Assembly (NCBI RefSeq): GCF_018835585.1
Contig: NZ_JAHGVE010000002.1
Location: 282,023-346,022 of the forward strand
Origin: Pelorhabdus rhamnosifermentans
Lineage (GTDB): Bacteria; Bacillota; Negativicutes; UMGS1260
Reading direction: 5' to 3'
DNA: 64,000 nt
The notes under the pieces were generated by a model. It was given only the letters and a program-made list of their open reading frames with translations. It was not told the DNA's origin and made no database searches. Below, in pieces: positions 51,125 to 60,053 of this stretch. Numbering within the stretch: the stretch's first letter is position 1; each line of letters starts with the position of its first letter. Position numbers and translations under genes: made by a program.

Positions 51125-52819
51125 ATGAAAATGAATTTAGCAACAAAAATGATAACTTATTTTTTACTGGTTGTTGTAGTGGCTGCGGTGGGGTTTTCTT
51201 ACACCATATGGAAGGTAAATGACGTAGAAAAACTGGTGGATAGCGTAAATACTACGGATTTGCCACGCTTACTCCAAACCAATAAAATCAATAACAATGC
51301 TTTTGAAGAGGTCGGCTATATACGCGGATATTATATTACCAAAAACCCGCAATTGTTGAGTGACTACAAGAAAGTAGCCAACGAGAATACAAATATTGAA
51401 GACGAACTCATTAAAAATTCCGTCACGGCAGAAGGAAAACGCTTAGGCAGCGAAGTAAAGGCATTGGACGATAAGTATTCAGAAATTGCCGAGAAAAAGG
51501 TTGTAGCTCTGATTCAAGCAGGTAAAGACGATGAAGCCCGTCAGATCATGCTAAGCGAATTGACGCCAACTGCCAAGTTGTTGAATGATAAATTGGCTGA
51601 GTACCAAAATCTTCGTAATAAACAAATTACTGATTCATTGAATCGGGCTGTGGATCATGCCAAACAGACTAGGACAGTAGCCTTGTTTGTTGCTGTATTT
51701 GCCACTATTTTGGGTATGATTATAGGTTTTTTTGCGGCTCGCAGCATATCACGACCAGTCAACAAGTTGGCTGTGGTGGCCCGTAAAGTGGCAGCTGGCG
51801 ACTTGACGGAACAAGTGGAGATGAACAATAGTCAGGACGAGATTGGTCAATTAGCGGCGGCTTTTAATACGATGGTTCTAAATCTTAAGACCTTGATTAA
51901 GCAGGTAACCATCAATGCTGAACAGGTGGCAGCTTCTAGCGAAGAACTTAACGCTAACTCTGAACAATCGGCCCAAGCGACTAACCAAATTGCTTCGTCT
52001 ATCACTGAGGTAGCTGCAGGGGCTAATGCACAAATGGAAGCAGCCGATGATGCTTCTGCCGTAGTGGAGCAAATGTCAGCGGGGATTCAACAGATAGCCG
52101 CCAATGCTAATCAGTTGGCGGATCATTCAGCTCAGGCGGCCGATAAAGCTAAAAATGGCGATAAAGAAGTGGAACAAGCGGTTAAGCAGATGAGTCAAAT
52201 CGAAAATACCGTCAACACATCTGCACAGGTGGTAGCCAAACTTGGCGAACGGTCTAAGGAAATTGGTCAGATCGTGGACACCATCTCTGGTATTGCAGGG
52301 CAGACGAACTTGCTGGCTTTAAATGCCGCGATTGAAGCCGCTCGGGCCGGAGAACAGGGCAAGGGATTTGCAGTAGTGGCAGAAGAAGTGCGAAAACTGG
52401 CCGAGCAATCTCAGGAAGCAGCCCAGAAGATTGCTGAACTAATCGGCGAAATCCAGGGGGAAACGGATAAAGCGGTTGTAGCTATGAACGAAGGTACGCA
52501 AGAAGTCCAGACTGGGACTGAGGTGGTCAATGATGCTGGAATTGCTTTTAAGGAAATTATGAATGTAGTAGGTCAGGTGTCTGATCAAGTTAAGGAAATT
52601 TCGGCAGCCATTCAGCAAATGGCTACTGGCAGCCAGCAAATTGTTGATTCGGTCAAGAAGATCAATGATCTTAGTAAAAAATCAGCGGGTGAATCCCAAG
52701 GGGTTTCGGCAGCCACCGAAGAACAACTGGCTTCAATGGAAGAGATTGCAACTTCTAGTCAAGCTCTGGCCCAACTAGCACAAGATTTGCAGACCTCAGT
52801 GACTAAATTCCATGTGTAA
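51125..52819 (+). CDS. Methyl-accepting chemotaxis protein
   Basis: 564 residues: TM1 (about 8-28), a periplasmic four-helix-bundle ligand domain (about 35-180), TM2 (about 185-205), HAMP ('[20 protein letters not shown]') and a long signalling coiled coil with the hairpin tip '[20 protein letters not shown]' near residue 395. The Gln/Glu-rich flanks are methylation sites. The ligand is unknown. It signals to CheA, not encoded here. GGCGGGAAAT is the only, weak, ribosome site. Confidence 0.96.
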   Translation: MKMNLATKMITYFLLVVVVAAVGFSYTIWKVNDVEKLVDSVNTTDLPRLLQTNKINNNAFEEVGYIRGYYITKNPQLLSDYKKVANENTNIEDELIKNSVTAEGKRLGSEVKALDDKYSEIAEKKVVALIQAGKDDEARQIMLSELTPTAKLLNDKLAEYQNLRNKQITDSLNRAVDHAKQTRTVALFVAVFATILGMIIGFFAARSISRPVNKLAVVARKVAAGDLTEQVEMNNSQDEIGQLAAAFNTMVLNLKTLIKQVTINAEQVAASSEELNANSEQSAQATNQIASSITEVAAGANAQMEAADDASAVVEQMSAGIQQIAANANQLADHSAQAADKAKNGDKEVEQAVKQMSQIENTVNTSAQVVAKLGERSKEIGQIVDTISGIAGQTNLLALNAAIEAARAGEQGKGFAVVAEEVRKLAEQSQEAAQKIAELIGEIQGETDKAVVAMNEGTQEVQTGTEVVNDAGIAFKEIMNVVGQVSDQVKEISAAIQQMATGSQQIVDSVKKINDLSKKSAGESQGVSAATEEQLASMEEIATSSQALAQLAQDLQTSVTKFHV

Positions 52820-52863
52820 CGTGGAGAAGTAGAAATCTCGTTTCAGCATTGAGGTGCCTGATT

Positions 52864-53454
52864 ATGCATTCAAAAGTTTTCGAAAAAATTGAAATGAAAT
52901 TAGAAACTGCCTTATTTTTATTCAAAGCAATAGCTAATTACGACCCTATTACAGCTTTGCATTGTTGCAATACCTCCAGCATAGCTGTAAATTTAGCTGG
53001 TAAATTACATCTTTCAGGCCGAAAGCTAAATGATGTAATGATTGCAGCACAATTACATGATATTGGTAAAATAAAAATACCTAAGCAGATACTAAATAAC
53101 CCTGGAAAATTGACTGAGAATGAGTTTGAAACTATGAAAAAGCATCCAGAGATCGGATTTTCTATAGTGAAAGACCTAACTGAATTTCATGATATAGCAG
53201 AAGCAATTCTTTATCATCATGAAAAATTTAATGGGGGTGGTTATCCGACCGGAAGAAGTTCTCAAGAAATTCCATTATATGCTCGTATATTAAGCATTGC
53301 CGATGCATATGAAGCCATGATTTCGGATCGAATCTATCATAAGGCGCTAACTGAAGAAAAAGCGCTACAAGTCATTAGCGAAGAAAAGGGAATTCAATTT
53401 GACCCAGAGATTGTAACTGTTTTTATTGCAATGAAAAGTGTGTATCATGTCTAA
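52864..53454 (+). CDS. HD-GYP domain phosphodiesterase
   Basis: A 196-residue stand-alone HD-GYP protein predicted to degrade cyclic di-GMP. The metal motifs are complete: 'AAQLHDIGKIKIPKQILNNP', 'HHEKFNGGGYPTGRSSQEIP' (HHE and GYP-type motif) and 'SIADAYEAMISDRIYHKALT'. It lacks any sensor domain. GAGGTG favours ATG 52864 over the upstream in-frame start at 52849. It follows the chemoreceptor by 44 bases, so co-transcription is likely and a link between chemotaxis and c-di-GMP is possible. Confidence 0.92.
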   Translation: MHSKVFEKIEMKLETALFLFKAIANYDPITALHCCNTSSIAVNLAGKLHLSGRKLNDVMIAAQLHDIGKIKIPKQILNNPGKLTENEFETMKKHPEIGFSIVKDLTEFHDIAEAILYHHEKFNGGGYPTGRSSQEIPLYARILSIADAYEAMISDRIYHKALTEEKALQVISEEKGIQFDPEIVTVFIAMKSVYHV

Positions 53455-53465
53455 CGGCGAAAATG

Positions 53466-53505
53466 AATAATCCTTATCCACAAATAAATTGGATAAGGAT
53501 TATTT
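53466..53505 (+). terminator. Rho-independent terminator after the HD-GYP gene
   Basis: AATAATCCTTATCCA (53466-53480) pairs with TGGATAAGGATTATT (53490-53504), followed by TTAT. Confidence 0.8.
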
Positions 53506-53576
53506 TATCTTTAAGGAATTTTTGATTGGCTCATGCCATCTTTGGATTCGATGAAGGCAATCAATTTCGTTCACAG

Positions 53577-54749
53577 TTATTTTTGGTTATAAATGAAGTT
53601 ATAAGTTAAAGGCAAGTCGTTGTTTAATCCTTTGGTAAATAATAATTGATGAACATCTAAGCCGGATACGCGAAAAGCAGCGGCACAGCCTTGCAAATAG
53701 AGACTCCACATACGAACGAAACGTTCTCCATATTTTTGTCGAATTTCATCAATATGTTCCAGAAAATTATTATACCAGTAGTCGAGAGTCAGGGCATAAT
53801 GAAGACGTAAACTTTCAAGGTGTAATAAGTGAAAATCATATTCAGGTAATGCCCAAATTGTTTCTCTAAGCGACGGTACGTAACCACCAGGGAAGATATA
53901 CTTTTTCATCCATGAGTTGCCGGGTTCCTCAAACATGCCTGTAATCGTATGTAATAAGGATATACCACCTGGAACAAGAAGCTCGTGAACTTTTTTCATA
54001 TATTGATTATGATTTCCTTTTCCTACATGTTCAAACATGCCAACACTCACAATTTTATTAAACTGAAATTTATCAGAATCTAATTCTTGATAATTTGTTA
54101 AATAAACTTTGACTTGATTTTCTAGACCCAGTGCTTGAATCTGTTCTTTCGTTCTATCATATTGTTCCGTACTTAAAGTAATTCCGGTAGCCTTTACATG
54201 ATATTGCTGTGCGGCCCGAATAATCAGCCAGCCCCAACCGCTTCCAATATCTAAAAGTTCTTCATCCGGTTTTAAGTTAAGTTTCTTTAAAGTATGATCA
54301 ATTTTTTGTAATTGAGCTTGTTCAAGTGTATCTTTCTGCGTCTTAAAATAGGCACAAGAATAGCTCATGGTTTTATCTAACCACAGTGAGAAAAAATCAT
54401 TTCCTAAATCATAGTGACGATGAATATTCTGTTTTTGAATTTTTGGCTCAAAAATTTTATTTGCAATAGTATGTTCATTTTTCATTTCGGGAAGGCTATT
54501 TTCGGTAATTACCCGCAATACCTCATCCATCGACCCTTCAAGGTCGATAATACCATCCATATAAGCTTCTCCTAAAGTCAACACGATGTCATCGTTATTT
54601 AGTTGCCAAGAGGGTTCTTGATTAAATTTTAGGGTGAAAGAGGGGTTTCCCTGTCCAAAATTTTCTTTTTCACCATCCCAAAAAATCACAGAGAAGTTGC
54701 CCTTATTCCATTTTTTTAAGAGTAGTTTTAATGCCATTTTCTTTAACAT
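53577..54749 (-). CDS. cfa: Cyclopropane-fatty-acyl-phospholipid synthase
   Basis: Transfers a methylene group from SAM to unsaturated acyl chains of membrane lipids. 390 residues: an N-terminal lipid-binding region (about 20-105), 'IQKQNIHRHYDLGNDFFSLW', 'DKTMSYSCAYFKTQKDTLEQ', SAM motif 'EELLDIGSGWGWLIIRAAQQ' and 'IVSVGMFEHVGKGNHNQYMK' with the bicarbonate-site Glu. The frame opens at 54800, but AAAGGA before ATG 54749 (MLKKMALK) fits better. Monocistronic. Confidence 0.94.
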   Translation of the reverse strand: MLKKMALKLLLKKWNKGNFSVIFWDGEKENFGQGNPSFTLKFNQEPSWQLNNDDIVLTLGEAYMDGIIDLEGSMDEVLRVITENSLPEMKNEHTIANKIFEPKIQKQNIHRHYDLGNDFFSLWLDKTMSYSCAYFKTQKDTLEQAQLQKIDHTLKKLNLKPDEELLDIGSGWGWLIIRAAQQYHVKATGITLSTEQYDRTKEQIQALGLENQVKVYLTNYQELDSDKFQFNKIVSVGMFEHVGKGNHNQYMKKVHELLVPGGISLLHTITGMFEEPGNSWMKKYIFPGGYVPSLRETIWALPEYDFHLLHLESLRLHYALTLDYWYNNFLEHIDEIRQKYGERFVRMWSLYLQGCAAAFRVSGLDVHQLLFTKGLNNDLPLTYNFIYNQK

Positions 54750-55044
54750 GTGTATAATCATCCTTTCGCTAACCTGCATAATAATTTTTGTATAACGCAT
54801 AATGTTCGCTAATTGATTTTTTTGTACTGCGGGTTATGTCAAGTTTATATCATTTAGTTAAATAGCGAAAATATATCTTGTGCATATTTTGTATTACCGT
54901 AAGTTATATGAATAAGAAAATTTCATCATTCATTTGCGATTTATCCATGGCTTAGAGGATAACAACAAGCTTATTCCGAAATTTCTCGCTGAATTAGATT
55001 GCCTGTTTTAAAAGGGTTAGAAATGTGGTAGACTAAATTTGAAA

Positions 55045-55107
55045 GGCTGCTCCTTTTCTGATTGTCGTTTGAATAACGACGATCAGAAAGTGCAGTCTTT
55101 TTTTATA
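55045..55107 (+). terminator. Strong terminator with no gene directly upstream on this strand
   Basis: GGCTGC..TTTCTGAT.GTCGTT (from 55045) pairs with AACGACGATCAGAAA.TGCAGTC (to about 55099), then TTTTTTT. The next upstream plus-strand gene ends 1.6 kb away and has its own terminator, so a short unannotated transcript may end here. Confidence 0.7.
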
Positions 55108-55165
55108 CCGCTGATTAGGAGATTATTGCTAGTGATATAAAATTTAATTAAGGAGGAATTTTAGA

Positions 55166-55195
55166 ATGGACATTTTACATTTACATTATTTATAA
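55166..55195 (+). CDS. Possible 9-codon leader peptide
   Basis: MDILHLHYL followed by TAATGA, with a perfect AAGGAGG (55150-55156) 9 bases upstream. It lies 105 bases before the sigma-54 regulator. The strong ribosome site on so short a frame suggests a leader, or the start of a decayed gene; His/Leu-rich content would allow attenuation, but no hairpin pair was found. Confidence 0.35.
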   Translation: MDILHLHYL

Positions 55196-55300
55196 TGAGA
55201 TCCACGATGTCGTCAATATGAACCTAAAACTGAATATTGATTCAGATAAATTTATTTTTGACTATGGCAATGTATTGTTTTGATGCGAGGAGTGAGACGA

Positions 55301-56680
55301 TTGACTACTATTTTACAATCTTCCAATGAATGTAACCGTTGCCTTTCTTATGATGAAATATCGGCGGTTATCGAGCAATCTTACGATGGAATGCTCGTTA
55401 TTGATGATCATTCTATGGTTGTTTTCGTTAATGATTCCTATTGTCGAATTATGAATATTAATAAAGAATCTATTCTGCTACAAAGTTTTAAGGATTTTTG
55501 GTTAACACGTCCCTTTTCAGCGGCTATTTTGGATGCTTTGAAATTCAAAAAGTCGATTACGCGAACTCATTATGATATGGTGCCGGGAAAAGTGATTATG
55601 ATGACGGCCAATCCTATTTTTGATCGAGAAGGAAAGGTGCGCCTCGTTGTAGGCAATTGCCGTGATATGTCAGAGTTAGCTAAATTAAGGAAACAGTTGG
55701 AAAAAGTGCAAGGCGATAGTGAATCTACAGGCCCTATAGCTGTCAGTGATAAGATGAAAAATTTACTTGTTTCCGCGCAGAAAGTGAGTTCAGTAGATAT
55801 CACTGTTTTAATTACTGGTGAATCAGGGGTCGGGAAAGAAGTTGTGGCGCAATATATTCATGATCATAGTCTACGCAAGGCTGCGCCTTTTGTAGCAGTA
55901 AATTGCGGCGCTATTCCTGAAAATCTTTTGGAATCTGAATTCTTTGGATATACGGGTGGAGCATTTACAGGAGCGAATAAAGCAGGAAAGAAAGGTTTGT
56001 TTGAAACTGCTAATGGAGGAACTTTGTTTCTCGACGAAATTGGCGATCTCCCGTTTGATTTGCAAGTGAAGCTTTTGCGAGTACTTGATACAGGGAAAAT
56101 GACGAAAGTAGGTGATAGTATTCCAACCCCTGTTGACGTGAGAATTTTGGCGGCTACGAACAAAAATATGGATGTTATGGTAAAAAATCATAAATTCAGA
56201 GAGGATCTCTATTATCGTTTGAACGTCATCAAGATTTATATTCCGCCCCTTAGGGATCGTCCTGAAGATATTCGGCCGTTATGCATCTTTTTTCTCAATA
56301 AATGTAATCAGCGTTATGGTCAGAATAAGCGAATCAATGCTGATGTGTTAAAAATCTTAGAGCAATATGATTGGCCTGGAAATGTGCGTCAATTACGTCA
56401 TGCCATGGAAAGAATGGTTGTTCTCAGTAATGGGGACTATTTGGAACTTTCTTCTTTGCCACCGGAAATTCATTCTTTAAGTAATTTTGCAGGTTCAGAT
56501 GATTTAAAGGAAACGATTGTCATCAATCGTTTTATATCAATTCCGGAAGCGATAGCGGAAGTTGAAAAGAAAATTCTTTGTTCTGCAATGAAAAATAATT
56601 CTAGTAGTAGGGCAATCGCTAAAATTACTGGTATTGACCAAACTACGGTGTTACGGAAAATAAAAAAATATGGTCTTTAA
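55301..56680 (+). CDS. Sigma-54 enhancer-binding regulator (PAS-AAA-Fis)
   Basis: 459 residues: PAS domain (about 25-130, 'QSYDGMLVIDDHSMVVFVND'), AAA+ domain with Walker A GESGVGKE near residue 175, the sigma-54 loop 'FFGYTGGAFTGANKAGKKGL', Walker B 'TLFLDEIGDLPFDLQVKLLR', 'YDWPGNVRQLRHAMERMV', and a C-terminal Fis-type helix-turn-helix ('SRAIAKITGIDQTTVLRKIK'). GAGGAG before TTG 55301 supports that start over 55280. The operon beginning at 57150 has a consensus -24/-12 promoter, so this is its likely activator, sensing a fermentation substrate or CoA ester through PAS. Confidence 0.94.
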   Translation: MTTILQSSNECNRCLSYDEISAVIEQSYDGMLVIDDHSMVVFVNDSYCRIMNINKESILLQSFKDFWLTRPFSAAILDALKFKKSITRTHYDMVPGKVIMMTANPIFDREGKVRLVVGNCRDMSELAKLRKQLEKVQGDSESTGPIAVSDKMKNLLVSAQKVSSVDITVLITGESGVGKEVVAQYIHDHSLRKAAPFVAVNCGAIPENLLESEFFGYTGGAFTGANKAGKKGLFETANGGTLFLDEIGDLPFDLQVKLLRVLDTGKMTKVGDSIPTPVDVRILAATNKNMDVMVKNHKFREDLYYRLNVIKIYIPPLRDRPEDIRPLCIFFLNKCNQRYGQNKRINADVLKILEQYDWPGNVRQLRHAMERMVVLSNGDYLELSSLPPEIHSLSNFAGSDDLKETIVINRFISIPEAIAEVEKKILCSAMKNNSSSRAIAKITGIDQTTVLRKIKKYGL

Positions 56681-56717
56681 CAGCATTTTATGAATTATTT
56701 TATACTTTTTAGGATGA

Positions 56718-56753
56718 ATAGCCGACCCAAGATTGGAGGTTGGCTATTTTTTT
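56718..56753 (+). terminator. Rho-independent terminator after the regulator
   Basis: ATAGCCGACC (56718-56727) pairs with GGTTGGCTAT (56738-56747) with one mismatch, then TTTTTTT. Confidence 0.85.
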
Positions 56754-56760
56754 GTAAAAT

Positions 56761-56879
56761 TTGAGGCAGAATACATCGCAAAAAAAAGTGGAAAGCAAAA
56801 ATCATTTGAATATTCGTGGGATTGAGAAAAATAGCATTGTTTTGAGTCATGATGCATCACATGGGGTATTTTGCCTCAA
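56761..56879. promoter_or_regulatory. Candidate upstream activating sites for the hydroxyacyl-CoA operon
   Basis: TTGAGGCAGAATAC (56761-56774) and its near-perfect inverse GTATTTTGCCTCAA (56866-56879), plus a palindrome TGATGCATCA (56850-56859). They lie about 175-290 bp upstream of the -24/-12 promoter. Confidence 0.5.
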
Positions 56880-57053
56880 TTTAAAATAAAATAAGAAAAA
56901 AGTGAAAAATAGTTAATTTTATATACAAGTGAATTAATTGGATTAAAAATTAGAAAAACAGCAAAGTACGTGGAGAATACTTGGCTGTAGCTATTTTTCC
57001 TGTACTTTTCTATAAAATTACTCTGCTTTTTTATCCTTGCCAACTTTATATTT

Positions 57054-57070
57054 TTGGCATGGTTTTTGCA
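57054..57070 (+). promoter_or_regulatory. Sigma-54 promoter of the hydroxyacyl-CoA dehydratase operon
   Basis: TTGGCATGGTTTTTGCA matches YTGGYAYRNNNNTTGCW exactly. The predicted start is near 57083, about 67 bases before the first gene. Confidence 0.85.
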
Positions 57071-57149
57071 ATGCTTTATCAGTGATATCAAAGTTCAGAT
57101 CTAGATCACGACTGAAGATACAGGATACTAATTTTATACGGAGGAAACG

Positions 57150-58709
57150 ATGAGAAAGGTAACTGTACTCACAGCTGAAGAAGCTGCTAACTTGGTTAAG
57201 GATGGGGATACCATCATTACAAGTGGATTTGTGGGCAGTTCTTTGCCGGAAACGCTTAATAAAGCATTGGAACAAAGATTTTTAGCTACAGGAAAGCCGG
57301 AAGGGCTGACGATTTCTTTTGTTGCAGCCCAGGGCAATAGAGACGGAAGTGCATCTGATCATTTTGCCTATCCCAAAATGATAAAAAGAGTTATATCCGG
57401 TCATTGGAATATGGTACCCAAACTGGGTGAATTGGTTTTGAAGAATGAGATCGAAGGATATAATTTGCCTCAGGGAATATTATCTTGTCTATTAAGAGAT
57501 ATCGCAGCGCATCGGGTCGGAATGGTTACTCATGTTGGATTAAATACCTTTGTCGATCCAAGAAATGGAGGCGGGAAACTCAATACAAAGACACAAGAAG
57601 ATTTAGTAGAACTTGTCTGTACGAAAGGCGAAGAAAGACTTTTGTACAAATCGTTTCCCATCAATATTGCATTTATCAGGGGAACTTATGCTGATGAAGC
57701 GGGGAATATCTCTTTTGAAAAAGAGGTCGCGTCTCTTGAGGCTACATCGATGGCGCAAGCTGTGAAAAACAGTGGGGGGAAGGTAATTGTTCAAGTTGAA
57801 AAAATAGTAAAGGCAGGGACATTAGATCCAAAATTGGTTAAAATACCGGGAATCTATGTTTACGCTGTTGTCATAGCTAGTGAAATAGATCAAAAGCAAT
57901 GCTTGGGTTGTGATTACGATCCGGCCCTTACTGGCGAAATTAAAGTACCGGAAGGTGGAGTTCAAAGTACAGCGTTAACTACTAAAAAATTGATTGGTAG
58001 AAGAGCAGCCATGGAGCTTGAAAAAAATATTGTTGTAAACCTTGGGATTGGTGTTCCTGAATATGTCGCGATGGTTGCCAACGAAGAAGGAATTGGCGAC
58101 TATATGACATTAACGGTAGAAGGAGGGCCCATCGGCGGAATTCCACAAGGTGGTGTCAAGTTTGGTTCAAGTTGTAATCCGGAGTGCATTGTTGATCAGG
58201 GTTATCAATTTGATTTTTATGATGGCGGAGGGCTTGATTCTGCTTTTTTAGGACTTGCTCAAGTTGATGCAACAGGTAATATTAATGTAAGTAAATTTGG
58301 GACAAGAATTGCGGGTTGTGGCGGATTTATTAATATTACGCAAAATTCGAAGAAAGTATTTTTTTGTGGTACTTTTACGACGGACGGGTTAAAAACAAAA
58401 GTTGAAAATGGTCAATTGATTGTTTTACAAGAAGGACGGGAAATTAAGTTTGTAAAACAGGTAGAACAAATTACTTTTAGCGGTCAATATGCTATGAAAA
58501 CCGATCAAACTGTTCTCTATATAACGGAAAGAGCTGTTTTTGAATTGCGCAGGGATGGAATTTATTTGATAGAAGTAGCGCCTGGGATTGATATTCGTAC
58601 TCAAATTATCGATTTAATGGGTTTTGCTCCGAAAATTGACGGAGAGGTCAAGCGAATGAATGGAGCAATTTTCAAAGAGGAATTACTGGGATTAAAAAAT
58701 ATGATATAG
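57150..58709 (+). CDS. pct: Acyl-CoA:carboxylate CoA-transferase (propionate CoA-transferase type)
   Basis: Moves CoA between acetyl-/propionyl-CoA and a hydroxy acid such as lactate, forming the substrate of the dehydratase. 519 residues, a fused two-domain family I transferase: 'GDTIITSGFVGSSLPETLNK' (oxyanion region), a CoA-transferase core, and the catalytic Glu near residue 323 in 'LTVEGGPIGGIPQGGVKFGS', then 'DFYDGGGLDSAFLGLAQVD'. CGGAGGAAACG precedes the ATG. First gene of the sigma-54 operon. The exact acid (lactate, 2-hydroxybutyrate or similar) is inferred from context. Confidence 0.93.
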   Translation: MRKVTVLTAEEAANLVKDGDTIITSGFVGSSLPETLNKALEQRFLATGKPEGLTISFVAAQGNRDGSASDHFAYPKMIKRVISGHWNMVPKLGELVLKNEIEGYNLPQGILSCLLRDIAAHRVGMVTHVGLNTFVDPRNGGGKLNTKTQEDLVELVCTKGEERLLYKSFPINIAFIRGTYADEAGNISFEKEVASLEATSMAQAVKNSGGKVIVQVEKIVKAGTLDPKLVKIPGIYVYAVVIASEIDQKQCLGCDYDPALTGEIKVPEGGVQSTALTTKKLIGRRAAMELEKNIVVNLGIGVPEYVAMVANEEGIGDYMTLTVEGGPIGGIPQGGVKFGSSCNPECIVDQGYQFDFYDGGGLDSAFLGLAQVDATGNINVSKFGTRIAGCGGFINITQNSKKVFFCGTFTTDGLKTKVENGQLIVLQEGREIKFVKQVEQITFSGQYAMKTDQTVLYITERAVFELRRDGIYLIEVAPGIDIRTQIIDLMGFAPKIDGEVKRMNGAIFKEELLGLKNMI

Positions 58710-58776
58710 CTGAAGTGAAAAGGTCGATTTTAGTTTGATAGATAATTTTTATATCAAATCAAAAGGATGGATAGCT

Positions 58777-59190
58777 GTGAAACCAATGAGATTGCACCAT
58801 GTCGGTATTGTTCTTCCTACAGTGGAAAAAGCATATAGTTTTTTGGAAAAGATCGGGCTTGAAATAGATTATCAAGGATTTGTTGAGGCCTATCATGCGG
58901 ATTTGATTTTTACGAAATATCATGATAAGGAAAGTCCGCTTGAATTTATTATTCCTAAGGAAGGCGTTCTTACGAAATACAATGGCGGGAAAGGTGGCAT
59001 TCATCATTTAGCCTATGAGGTCGAGGATGTGGAAGCCGTACGCCAGGAACTTGAAAGTAAAGGATTAGGCCTATTGGAGCAACAGGCTGTAGAAGGGACA
59101 AGCGATATTATTGTCAATTTCTTGCGACCAAGATATTCGGAAGGTATACTTGTTGAATTTGTTCAGACTGTTGCCCCAATTAAACGATAA
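58777..59190 (+). CDS. VOC-family epimerase-like protein (methylmalonyl-CoA epimerase fold)
   Basis: 137 residues from GTG 58777 (AAAGGATGG upstream; the frame opens at 58735). Glyoxalase fold with 'MRLHHVGIVLPTVEKAYSFL', 'SPLEFIIPKEGVLTKYNGG', 'GIHHLAYEVEDVEAVRQELE' and 'PRYSEGILVEFVQ', which supply the metal-binding His/Glu set as in methylmalonyl-CoA epimerase. Its place between the CoA-transferase and the dehydratase activator suggests it interconverts (R)- and (S)-2-hydroxyacyl-CoA so both isomers can be used. This activity is inferred, not known. Confidence 0.8.
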   Translation: MKPMRLHHVGIVLPTVEKAYSFLEKIGLEIDYQGFVEAYHADLIFTKYHDKESPLEFIIPKEGVLTKYNGGKGGIHHLAYEVEDVEAVRQELESKGLGLLEQQAVEGTSDIIVNFLRPRYSEGILVEFVQTVAPIKR

Positions 59191-59224
59191 CCAGTTATTT
59201 TACGCTCACATTAGGAGGTTGCCC

Positions 59225-60010
59225 GTGTTTACGATGGGAATTGATGTAGGTTCAGCATCATCTAAAGCAGTCATACTTGATCATAACGCTCACATCGTTG
59301 CGGCGGAGGTAGTTCAGGTCGGTACCGGCTCAACGGGTCCCAAACGCGTGATAGCAGCGGTACTTGGAAAAGGCGGACTGAAGCTGGATGATATCCAAAA
59401 AATAGTTGCCACTGGTTACGGCCGATTTGTTATTAAGGAAGCGGATCGGCAAATTAGTGAAATTAGTTGTCATGCCAAGGGGATTTTTCACGTAATACCC
59501 ACTGCCCGTGTCATCATTGATATCGGCGGTCAGGATTCCAAAGCAATTATGCTTGATAAAAACGGTATGGTCAACCAATTTTTTATGAGTGACAAATGTG
59601 CGGCAGGGACGGGCCGATTCCTTGATGTAATGGCCAGGGTGTTAGAAATTACGATTGAAGAGCTAGCCGACTATGATAGTCGGGCAACTGAACCGGCTTC
59701 CATCAGCAGTACTTGTACTGTTTTCGCTGAATCTGAAGTGATTTCTCAATTAGCTAATGGGACGTCAAAAGAAAATATTGTTGCTGGTATTCATCAGTCT
59801 GTGGCTGCCAGAGCTTGTGGCCTTGCCAGAAGAGGCGGGATAGAACCCGATGTAGTCATGAGCGGCGGTGTGGCTCAAAATGAAGGTGTCGTTCGAGCGA
59901 TCAGTGCTGCATTGAACCAAAAGGTGATTGTCGCTCCGAATCCTCAAATCATGGGGGCTCTGGGAGCAGCCTTGTTTGCTTATGAAGAAGTGAAGAAGAG
60001 TGACGGGTGA
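59225..60010 (+). CDS. 2-hydroxyacyl-CoA dehydratase activator (BadF/BcrA/HgdC ATPase)
   Basis: A 261-residue homodimeric ATPase that holds one [4Fe-4S] cluster between its subunits and drives one electron, at the cost of ATP, into the dehydratase. Phosphate motif 'MGIDVGSASSKAVILD', 'VIIDIGGQDSKAIMLDKNGM', cluster Cys in 'MSDKCAAGTGRFLDVMARVL' and in 'SISSTCTVFAESEVISQLAN', and 'VVMSGGVAQNEGVVRAI'. The frame extends to 59111, but AGGAGG 6 bases before GTG 59225 sets the start. Oxygen-sensitive, so anaerobic metabolism. Confidence 0.94.
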   Translation: MFTMGIDVGSASSKAVILDHNAHIVAAEVVQVGTGSTGPKRVIAAVLGKGGLKLDDIQKIVATGYGRFVIKEADRQISEISCHAKGIFHVIPTARVIIDIGGQDSKAIMLDKNGMVNQFFMSDKCAAGTGRFLDVMARVLEITIEELADYDSRATEPASISSTCTVFAESEVISQLANGTSKENIVAGIHQSVAARACGLARRGGIEPDVVMSGGVAQNEGVVRAISAALNQKVIVAPNPQIMGALGAALFAYEEVKKSDG

Positions 60011-60053
60011 CTATGACCAGTCACTTTGAAAATAAAGGAAAAGAGGGAGTATT

